DNA of 18,527 nt from Hennigella sp045599065 (GTDB lineage: Bacteria; Bacillota_I; Bacilli_A; Mycoplasmatales; Mycoplasmoidaceae): the NCBI GenBank assembly GCA_045599065.1, contig JAZRVJ010000019.1, positions 1 to 18,527 of the forward strand, written 5' to 3'. Below the pieces are notes generated by a model that saw only the letters and a program-made list of their open reading frames with translations, had not been told where the DNA came from and did not search any database. A program made the position numbers and the translations under genes. How positions within the stretch are numbered: position 1 is the stretch's first letter; every line of letters begins with the position of its first letter. Shown one piece after another: positions 9,263 to 15,848 of the stretch.

Positions 9263-9310
9263 AAGTCTCCTTGGGATATTTGCTGCATCTACTCAGCAGC
9301 ATAGAGGCTT
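9263..9310 (-). promoter_or_regulatory. Candidate structured leader of rpsF
   Basis: On the minus strand a hairpin (9296-9301 with 9281-9286, six pairs, 9-base loop) is enclosed by a second pairing of 9304-9310 with 9263-9269 (six of seven pairs). The outer pairing takes in the GAG of the rpsF ribosome binding site. In other bacteria rpsF leaders bind the S6:S18 complex for feedback control; I could not match the known consensus with certainty, so that role is inference. The remaining AT-rich sequence up to 9420 probably holds the operon promoter, but several -10-like strings make a single choice unsafe. Confidence 0.4.
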
Positions 9311-9424
9311 TATATATTTATAAAATATATAATCTCATATATTATTTACTATAAATATATAAGGCGCAAGTATTATATAATATAAAAAACAAAAATTAGA
9401 AGTTTTGATTTTGCGTAGTTAATA

Positions 9425-9430
9425 TATAAT
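9425..9430 (+). promoter_or_regulatory. -10 box of the tRNA-Thr gene
   Basis: TATAAT 15 bases before the mature tRNA 5' end, giving a predicted start near 9437. No clear -35 box at the expected spacing. Confidence 0.45.
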
Positions 9431-9445
9431 AATTTGATACTAAAT

Positions 9446-9521
9446 GCCGAAGTAGCTCAACAGGCAGAGCAACTGACTTGTAATCAGTAGGTTGTTGGTT
9501 CGATTCCGATCTTCGGCACCA
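9446..9521 (+). tRNA. tRNA-Thr (anticodon UGU)
   Basis: A 76-base cloverleaf including an encoded CCA end (9519-9521). The acceptor stem pairs 9446-9452 with 9511-9517 (seven of seven), the anticodon stem pairs 9472-9476 with 9484-9488, and the anticodon TGT is at 9479-9481, reading ACA and, in mollicutes with reduced tRNA sets, possibly other ACN codons. The T loop begins GGTTCGATTCC. It stands alone between two minus-strand operons. Confidence 0.96.
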
Positions 9522-9524
9522 TTT

Positions 9525-9555
9525 AAAAATGACTAGCGAGACTAGTCATTTTTTT
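9525..9555 (+). terminator. Bidirectional terminator after tRNA-Thr
   Basis: Perfect 12-bp stem (9525-9536 with 9542-9553), 5-base loop, and a run of seven T at 9549-9555 on the plus strand. On the minus strand the stem is followed by a shorter T run, so it can also end the facing membrane-protein operon, whose stop is at 9558-9560. Confidence 0.85.
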
Positions 9556-9557
9556 GT

Positions 9558-10118
9558 TTATCTTAATGCTTTTTTGATTTCGGCAGTTACATTAATTTCA
9601 TCACGATGTCTAATTAATCTAATCAACTCAGTAATCATATAAACTGAGCATACAACTATATTTATATAGTTAGCTCATGCATATTGTTCAATTTCAGGAA
9701 TTTGTACACCTGGAACAAGTAGTTTTAAAACAATAAGGATTTGTGGAACTGAGAAACAAACCATCAAAGATAAGCATGGAATATATAAAATCAACGCTTT
9801 CTTATTTTTAATGTATCTATTTATGTTAACTGTGAAAATGACATCGATTAGTAAAACAATAACAAATGAAACTGATAAAGTTGTAATAGCAGTTGATATT
9901 GCTTTAAGAATATCTGTAGCATCCACAGCAGATTGAAAATGAATAAACATAGCAATGGATGCTAAATCTAATCCCGCTAGAATTATTCCAATAATTCCAG
10001 TAACAAATAAACCTAGTTTATATTTTCTAACTTGTTGAATTCAAGCAACAGGTGTAGTTGTTTGTTGTTCTTCAAGAAGATTAAGATTACTTTCTCTTTT
10101 TAAAGATTCGTTTGCCAT
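9558..10118 (-). CDS. Four-helix membrane protein, function unknown
   Basis: A 186-residue protein I do not recognise. A polar N-terminal segment of about 34 residues is followed by four hydrophobic helices (about 36-59, 72-97, 106-131, 146-166) and a short basic-acidic C-terminal tail ending KKALR; both ends are probably cytoplasmic. TGA encodes Trp26 and a second Trp before helix 4. The ATG at 10116-10118 has a strong AAGGAGGA seven bases upstream, inside the coding sequence of the small cysteine protein that overlaps it by 32 bases. The two genes form a short operon between tRNA-Thr and rpmA. No catalytic or binding motif is visible. Confidence 0.78.
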
Positions 10119-10302
10119 AATCTTCCTCCTTGTGTCATTTAACTTTAGCTGTTACGCAATGACATGTTGGACATTTTCTTTCATGAAAAATCATGTAAAG
10201 AATGAAGCCAATAATTGTAGGTAGTAATGCAGTAGCAACTGCAATTTGACCTGAAGTCATTGTTGTGCCAACTAATTTCTTACAGTGTTCACAATAACGC
10301 AT
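10087..10302 (-). CDS. Small cysteine-motif membrane protein, function unknown
   Basis: A 71-residue protein. It begins MRYCEHCKK (CxxC, Cys4 and Cys7), has a hydrophobic stretch at about 19-39 long enough to cross the membrane, then CPTCHC (Cys44, 47, 49) and a basic tail. Two CxxC pairs look like a zinc-ribbon or redox site, yet they flank the hydrophobic segment. The ATG at 10300-10302 has AGGAG eight bases upstream and a promoter just before. TGA at residue 56 is read as Trp; the frame then runs 32 bases into the next gene and ends at TAA 10087-10089. If TGA ended the protein it would have 55 residues, but TGA is a sense codon throughout this window. Too short and split for ordinary gene finders using the standard code. 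Confidence 0.68.
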
Positions 10303-10322
10303 GGTTTTTCTCCTATAGAATA

Positions 10323-10328
10323 ATTATA
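10323..10328 (-). promoter_or_regulatory. -10 box of the cysteine-protein/membrane-protein operon
   Basis: TATAAT on the minus strand, with a predicted start near 10316 and about 14 bases of leader containing AGGAG. It follows the rpmA terminator directly. Confidence 0.5.
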
Positions 10329-10340
10329 AAATACAAAAAT

Positions 10341-10363
10341 AAAAATAGGCATAGCCTATTTTT
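10341..10363 (-). terminator. Rho-independent terminator of rplU-prp-rpmA
   Basis: Perfect 10-bp stem (10341-10350 with 10354-10363) with a 3-base loop, followed on the minus strand by a T-rich run. The rpmA stop TAG (10356-10358) is inside the 5' arm. Confidence 0.85.
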
Positions 10364-10646
10364 TGCTTGTAGTGATTTCGGCTCTAGTTTTGCCATCGCC
10401 AAATCTCTTATAGTGAACTACTCCTGCTTTAAGTGCAAATAGAGTGTGATCTTTTCCCATGCCTACATTTTTGCCAGGATAAACCTTTGTTCCTCTTTGT
10501 CTATAAATGATTTGACCAACTTTAACTTGTTGTCCGTCAGCTTTTTTAGCTCCTAAGAATTTAGGGTTAGAATCTCTACCGTTTTTAGTTGAACCTACAC
10601 CCTTTTTAGAAGCAAATAGTTGAAGATCAATTATATATTTTTTCAT
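10356..10646 (-). CDS. rpmA: 50S ribosomal protein L27 precursor
   Basis: L27 reaches the peptidyl-transferase centre of the large subunit. The 96 residues include the conserved GVGSTKNGRDSNPKFLG block and the core RGTKVYPGKNVGMGKDHTLF. The N-terminus has an extra MKKYIIDLQLF before ASKKG. In Firmicutes and relatives this extension is removed by the Prp protease between the Phe and Ala (here residues 11 and 12), exposing the functional N-terminus. The adjacent prp gene supports this directly. The start at 10644-10646 follows a GAAGGGA element about 12 bases upstream, within the end of prp. Confidence 0.96.
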   Translation of the reverse strand: MKKYIIDLQLFASKKGVGSTKNGRDSNPKFLGAKKADGQQVKVGQIIYRQRGTKVYPGKNVGMGKDHTLFALKAGVVHYKRFGDGKTRAEITTSKK

Positions 10647-10650
10647 TTTT

Positions 10651-10947
10651 CTATTTTCCCTTCTTTATTTGTATGTATTTTTTGTAGTTTCTAGATAAAA
10701 CTTTAAGTTGTAAGACTATTAAACTAAGTTTTTCTTTATTTTCTTTAGTTTTTTTCTTCAAAGTATATTTAATAGCTACTTTATTCTTTCTATTAATCTT
10801 AATATCAAGATCACCTTTTTTGAATCAACTGCTAGCTGTTTGAACTACAGCTGAAACAGCTGCACAAACTATATCTTTTCCTTTTAAGTTATAGTTTGCA
10901 TGTCCTGAAACTTCTAAAGAAATATCTGTATAAACTACCTTAATCAT
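10651..10947 (-). CDS. prp: Ribosomal-processing cysteine protease Prp
   Basis: Cysteine protease that trims the N-terminal extension of ribosomal protein L27. The 98-residue product has the family signature GHANYNLKGKDIVCAAVSA, with the catalytic pair His16 and Cys28 spaced 12 apart as in the characterised staphylococcal enzyme. TGA encodes one Trp after the signature. The gene lies between rplU and rpmA, its usual place in Firmicutes; the ATG follows the rplU stop by one base and the stop precedes rpmA by four bases. Formerly annotated as YsxB or DUF464. Its C-terminus is basic, which may help it act near ribosomes (inference). Confidence 0.94.
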
Positions 10948-10948
10948 A

Positions 10949-11248
10949 CTAACCTACGATTTCTTTTACAATTAGTTTTGTGTAAGGTTGTCTATGACCT
11001 GTTTTGTGAGTGTGGTGTTTTTGTGGTAAGTGTTTAATGTTAACAATTTTCTTTTGTTTACCTTGCTTAGCCACAATACAAACAACTTTAGCTTTAGCTA
11101 AATATGGTTTTCCTATTTTTGCATCAACCATTAAAACTTTATCAAAAGTAATTTTGTCATTAACTTTTGCTTCAATTTTTTCAACATAAATTGCATCATT
11201 AACTTGCACTTTATATTGTTTGCCACCTGTTGTAAATATTGCAAACAT
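10949..11248 (-). CDS. rplU: 50S ribosomal protein L21
   Basis: L21 binds 23S rRNA in the large subunit. The 99 residues begin MFAIFTTGGKQYKV and end with the conserved HHTHKTGHRQPYTKLIV block, matching the family in length and motifs. The ATG at 11246-11248 has AAAGGA eight bases upstream. It is first in the rplU-prp-rpmA operon, preceded by a leader of about 97 bases that resembles a regulatory L21 leader. Confidence 0.96.
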   Translation of the reverse strand: MFAIFTTGGKQYKVQVNDAIYVEKIEAKVNDKITFDKVLMVDAKIGKPYLAKAKVVCIVAKQGKQKKIVNIKHLPQKHHTHKTGHRQPYTKLIVKEIVG

Positions 11249-11345
11249 ATTTTATATCCTTTCATGACTCGCCTAGAGTAGGTATTACATAATGTAAGTT
11301 TGAAACCTAACATTCGTGCGGTTGTAACCATAAAATAAATATGGT
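11249..11345 (-). promoter_or_regulatory. Probable L21 leader of rplU
   Basis: The stretch between the predicted transcription start and rplU is about 97 bases and richer in G+C than the flanks. On the minus strand 11305-11309 can pair with 11279-11283 (TAGGT with ACCTA), enclosing a small stem (TTAC with GTAA). L21 leader RNAs are known upstream of rplU in Firmicutes. Identity with that family is inferred from place and foldability, not from an alignment. Confidence 0.45.
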
Positions 11346-11351
11346 GTATTT

Positions 11352-11357
11352 ATTATA
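11352..11357 (-). promoter_or_regulatory. -10 box of the rplU operon
   Basis: TATAAT on the minus strand, with a predicted start near 11345. No clear -35 box. Confidence 0.45.
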
Positions 11358-11378
11358 TAGATAAATACTTTAATTAAT

Positions 11379-11406
11379 AAAAAAGAAGCGGGTTAACCGC
11401 TACTTT
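11379..11406 (-). terminator. Rho-independent terminator of the nucleoside-uptake operon
   Basis: Stem of AGCGG with CCGCT (11387-11391 and 11397-11401), a single A/A mismatch, then AAAG with CTTT (11382-11385 and 11403-11406); 5-base loop; six T follow on the minus strand. The LRR lipoprotein stop TAG (11400-11402) is within the stem. Confidence 0.8.
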
Positions 11407-12446
11407 CCTGGATAAGATACTAAATTTCTGTATAGAGTCTTGACACCCGGAATTTCTTTTTCTCAATTAAGAATCTCTTGCATGTTAGTGCCTGAAATTG
11501 GTATTTTATTTGTTGTTGTAAGTGACTCTGTATCCATTGCAAAGTTTAGATTTTTTTCTTCATATTTGAAAATAGTGGATGGCAAATCTCCAAAAAAGAT
11601 GGGGGATTTCATACTTGTGCATCTATACAAAAACGAGTTGCTTATTGATTTAAGTTTTGTATTAGAAAAATTCAATGGGTTGTTGTATCCTGTGCAACCA
11701 TCCATAAAATTGCTACCTATTTCTTCTAATTGAGTACAATTTAGTAAATTGTCTATATGAAATGATTTTGTGCTTCAATACATAAAAGAATCCTTAATTA
11801 TTTTTAAATTATTTGGCATATGTATTCCTTTTTGGAATGACTCACATTCTTGCATAAAAGCCTCTTCGATTATTTCAATACCGTCTGGTAGTACAATTGG
11901 TTGATCAAAATTTGTACATAACGAAAGGAATTTTTTTCCTATAAATTTTAAATTATTGGGAAAAATGATTTCGCTATTAAAATCAATACACGAATTAACA
12001 AAGTTGTCACCTATTGTTTCTAAAGTTGGTGGCAGTTCAAGTTTGTGATTGAAGGTTTGACATGCTTGTAAGAAACAGTCGCCAATGCTTTTAATGTTTA
12101 GGTAATCTAATCTAATTCCTTTATTAAATTTGCTGCAGCCAAACAAAAAATTATTAGGGATGGCTTCTAATTTTGGATTTAGCACTATTTGCAAATTAAA
12201 TTCGTCTCTTTCATATTGATGCTTATCATCAATAGTAATAGGCATGTTTTCTTTGCCTTTAACAGGACAAATATTTGAATCAACTAATGATTTAACTCAA
12301 ATTTGACTGCCATCTTCAGCAATCAAGAATGCTTCATTACCATTAAAAATATCCTTTGACGAACAAGATGTCAAACAAACAAAACTTGTTGCCAAGGATA
12401 ATGTTGGCAGAGCAGTTAATAAAACCTTTTTCATTTTCTTATTCAT
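11400..12446 (-). CDS. BspA-like leucine-rich-repeat surface lipoprotein
   Basis: A 348-residue predicted lipoprotein. The signal is MNKKMKK, a hydrophobic stretch, then LTSC with the lipid-bearing Cys at 28. From about residue 95 to 310 there are some eight repeats of about 24 residues on the pattern FxxxCxxFNxxLxLPxxLxxIGxx, for example FLQACQTFNHKLELPPTLET and FVNSCIDFNSEIIFPNNLKF. These resemble BspA/LRR_5-type repeats used in surface adhesion and binding. The conserved Cys in each repeat is buried in such folds. The start at 12444-12446 is supported by TAGGTG five bases upstream and seven bases after the upp stop; the inner ATG at 12434 is less likely. TGA encodes Trp at about positions 50, 225 and 330. 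It is the last gene of the nucleoside operon. Ligand unknown. Confidence 0.85.
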
Positions 12447-12453
12447 AATTCAC

Positions 12454-13071
12454 CTACTTTGTGCCAAAGATTCTATCTCCAGCATCACCTAATCCTGGAA
12501 CAATGTATGCATCCTTGTTTAATTTTTTATCTATAGATGCTGTATATGTTTCAATATCTGGATGAGCTTTTTCAAAAGCCTTAATTCCTTGTGGAGCTGA
12601 AACAATAGAAACAAATTTAATTTTCTTTGGCTTATATTTCTTAATAATTTTAGCAGCAGCAATAGCAGAAAAGCCTGTTGCAAGCATTGGATCAAGTAAG
12701 ATTACCACTGATCCTTTAATAGAATCAGGCATCTTACAATAATATTCGACTGGCTTTTTAGTCTTTTCATCACGATAAAGACCAATATGTCCTATTCTTG
12801 CATTAGGAATCATATCCTTGAAACTATCAGCCATTCCTAATCCTGCTCTTAAAATTGGAACCAAAACAATTGGGTCTTTTACTCTCTTACCAGTTGTTTT
12901 AGCAATTGGAGTAGTAATAGGGATTTCTCTTTGTTTTAAATTCTTAGTAGCTTCATAAGCTAAGAAACTACTTAAGCATTTTAAGCAACTTCTAAATAAT
13001 GTGGAGTTTGTGTTTTTGTCTCTCATTATTGTTAATTGATAATCTACTATTGGATGTTTAATAACTTTCAT
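12454..13071 (-). CDS. upp: Uracil phosphoribosyltransferase
   Basis: Converts uracil and phosphoribosyl pyrophosphate to UMP, a pyrimidine salvage step in the cytoplasm. The 205 residues match the usual 206-210. Motifs: HPIVDYQLTIMRD at the start, PILRAGLGM (75-80), the PRPP-binding loop DPMLATGFSA (127-136) and the terminal GLGDAGDRIFGT (193-204). The usual second Gly of the DPMLATGG motif is Phe here. The start at 13069-13071 follows AAAGGGG by nine bases and the permease stop by one base; an upstream in-frame extension lies in the permease gene and is not used. Its place behind a nucleoside ABC transporter couples uptake to salvage. Confidence 0.95.
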   Translation of the reverse strand: MKVIKHPIVDYQLTIMRDKNTNSTLFRSCLKCLSSFLAYEATKNLKQREIPITTPIAKTTGKRVKDPIVLVPILRAGLGMADSFKDMIPNARIGHIGLYRDEKTKKPVEYYCKMPDSIKGSVVILLDPMLATGFSAIAAAKIIKKYKPKKIKFVSIVSAPQGIKAFEKAHPDIETYTASIDKKLNKDAYIVPGLGDAGDRIFGTK

Positions 13072-13072
13072 G

Positions 13073-14005
13073 TTAACGAGCCCCTTTCTCAAATGGTATA
13101 CCTGAATGAGCAGGTGCCAAGATTCTTCTTGATGTGAATAACAATACAACCAAAGTAATAATATAAGGAACAGCAAATACTAATAGTTGTGGAATACCAA
13201 TTTGTGTTAGTGTTGTTGTGTTAGCAGCCGCTGTAAAGATAGCAAAGACAATTGCAAAGACAGTCATCTTTGGAATTTGTCATCCACCAGTAATCAAAAT
13301 AGCCAATGATAAATAACCCATAGATTGAACGTCACCATTGAAAGCAGTAATTCTAAATAAGAATAAACCACCAGCTAATCCAGCCATTGCTGACGAAAGA
13401 ATTACGGCTATTCATTGATATTTAATAACTGAAATACCTTGTGCATCAACAGCATTAGGGTTTTCACCAACTGCTTTATATCTTAAACCAGTTTTTGTTT
13501 TATTGACAACTAGTCAAATCACTACACAAATAAGCGCTACAGCACCAAATAATATGAAACTACTTCCATATAATGATCCACCAATAGGTAAGCAAGAACT
13601 ATATTGGCACATAATTTTTGAGAATGATTGTCCAGGATATAAAACCCTTGCTAATGGTTGGTTTAAGAAGCTTGCTACAGCTAAACCTACTAAGTTAATA
13701 GCTGTACCAGCTATCGTGTGGTCGGCCTTTAAGTTTATACAAACAAAGGCATGCATCGCACCCATTATGGTTGTGCATATCATTGTTAGTAATAATGCTA
13801 CAACTATGGTTGCAAAATGTGGAACTCCCCCTCAGAATCCAGTTGACGAGAAGATGCCAAAGAATAATGCGCCCATACACATCATGCCGTCAATACCTAA
13901 GTTAACTACTCCAGCTCTTTCTGATAAATAACCAGCAATTGAACCAGCTAACAAGATAGCGGTAAACATCAGTGTTAAGTCTAATAATGTACCTAAATCT
14001 CCCAT
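13073..14005 (-). CDS. Nucleoside ABC transporter permease (second subunit)
   Basis: Membrane subunit of the BPD_transp_2 type (YufQ/NupQ-like) that forms the translocation path with the permease upstream. The 310 residues hold about eight to ten hydrophobic segments; early GVVNLGIDGMM and the cytoplasmic loop GENPNAVDAQGISV, which contacts the ATPase, are typical. The stretch LAGGLF near residue 220 also fits. The ATG at 14003-14005 has AAAGGAG six bases upstream and comes one base after the stop of the first permease. TGA encodes several Trp. The family includes sugar and nucleoside transporters; the upp gene and BMP-type binding protein in the operon favour nucleosides. Confidence 0.9.
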
Positions 14006-14006
14006 A

Positions 14007-15848
14007 TTATTCTCCTTTCCAAAATCCAGACATTGATCCTGAAGCATCAAGGTCTGCCTTAACTTCGTTAGGTCTAGTAATCAATTCACTAACTTTGTTA
14101 ATTTCTTTTCTTAAATTAGCCATATATAGTTGTTCAAGTTTTAATGAATCATATTTAACAACTGCAGGGTCAAAAGTAATTTTTTTGCCTTTGGCTTTTG
14201 TTTGAGCATATTTCTTAAACATTGCTTGATAGTGTTTATATAGTTCATTAGAAGTTAAGAAATAAGCCTTAACAAAGGCATCATGTGCAATTTTGTATTG
14301 GTGATATGTTTTAATTTGAGGCAACCCAACATTCGCTGCAGATCTTTGAGTCATTATTAATGTGTCTCAGTCAAGTTTGTTTTGTGCAGCAACGTCCATC
14401 TTAAATTGAAGACCACTTCTACGGTTTTGAATGTTAGATAATGATCTTAATGTTGCCATTTGCATATCATCTCATTTTCTAATCTTTCCATATCAGAAGT
14501 TAACTCAGTGATACTCAACAGATGCTTTTCACATTTTATATTTCATACCAAATGTAATCTTCATAGAAGATTTAACTTTAGTATTTTTATTGCCATACAT
14601 GTAGTATTTTCTTAACAACTCATTAGAGTCATTAGCCATCTCAAGTAGCATGATTTCAGATTGGTTCTTTTCATGCTTAATCTTGTTATAATTTTTGCCT
14701 TTAAATAGACCTAATGTTCATCAGTATGGCTTTAAGTTTAAGAACAAAGCAATTGCAGCTGAACCATAAACTACAATACCAAAGACAACGTTAGCGATGT
14801 GGTTGTCAATACCAATTGTTTGCATTGTAGCAACTGAAGTTTGAATCATTGAGAAGAATAAACTTACTGGAATAGAAGCAGCTGGCGAAACCATAGCAAT
14901 TAAACCAACTGATATACCGTTAAATCCTTCTTGCGGTATTGCCTTAGCAGCTGCTGTAATAGGCATTTGTGGAGAAACACCTGCATATAACATAGCACCA
15001 AGTATTCCAGATATAGCACCTGAAATAGTCAATGATAAAACTGTATTTAGTTTTACATTGTAACCACTAGCTAATGCTCCTGATCTACTTAGACCAACCA
15101 CTTTTTGTTTTTTGCCAAATACAGTATAGTTAAGAACAATAATAATACATACTGTCAAAATGGCAGAAATAATTAAAAGTGGAACAAATGACTCTCCATT
15201 TATCCTTAAAAGGATATCGCTATTTGGAGCTTCAGTATAGTCACCTGAACCTGTTGCTTTAATTAATCCAGCAGACACTAAACCTGATAATAATAGAATT
15301 GACATAAAGTAGACAATTCAGTTGAACATAATTGATGAAACTACTTCATTAACATTTAAGTATGCTTTTAAAATACCTACAATTGTTGCCAAGAATGCTC
15401 CACCAATCATACTAACTAATAGTACAACTATTTGATTAGCTCCAGGTGCTAAGTGGCAAAGATGACAAACAACAGTAGCTATTGTGCCACCAAATACCAT
15501 TTGTCCAGAGATACCAATGTTGAATTGGCCTGCTTTATAAGCAAAGATGAAAGCCAAACCAGCAACTAGCATTATCCCCATGTTCGAGAATAGCATGTTA
15601 ATTGATGAACGCCCATCAAAACCTGAAGTAAAGATAACTCTAAACACTTCGCCAAAGTTTTTTCATTGATTACAAACACTACAAGCAATAATGATTGCAA
15701 TCATTAATGCAACAAAGATAGCCAAAATTGAACCAAGGATTTTCTTAGTCTTAGATTTTCTAATGTCTGAGTGAATTACTTTATTCTTGAAGTAAGCCCA
15801 TTTGAAGTTACCTAAGTCACGGCTCCTTTGACCTTTTACGATAGCCAT
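14007..15848 (-). CDS. Nucleoside ABC transporter permease with long C-terminal extension
   Basis: Membrane subunit of the BPD_transp_2 type (YufP/NupP-like). The 613 residues comprise a basic N-terminal stretch to about 35, a membrane domain with roughly eight to nine helices (about 36-376) containing GQFNIGISGQMVFGG and the loop SGALASGYNVKLN, and a hydrophilic, lysine-rich, mainly helical tail of about 237 residues (377-613). The usual permease is about 350 residues, so the tail is extra. I recall that M. genitalium MG120 in the comparable MG119-MG121 cluster is also longer than normal. The tail carries no motif I know. The start overlaps the ATPase stop by one base (TAATG). Segments join in frame across TGA Trp codons. 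Confidence 0.9.

Noticed and set aside
9263..9310. Naming the rpsF leader as the known S6:S18 motif
   Set aside because: The pairing is visible but I could not confirm the conserved bulge sequence by eye, so only a candidate leader is reported.
11131..11331. Open frame across the rplU leader and start
   Set aside because: It overlaps rplU out of frame, has no homology I recognise and runs through the structured leader.
12454..13176. Longer upp reading frame starting at 13176
   Set aside because: The first 35 codons lie in the permease gene in another frame and are not Upp-like; the ATG at 13071 has a ribosome binding site and the family N-terminus.
13503..13931. Long plus-strand open frame of 142 codons
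   Set aside because: It is antisense to a well-supported ABC permease and shows no motif; a low stop frequency opposite a hydrophobic gene explains it.
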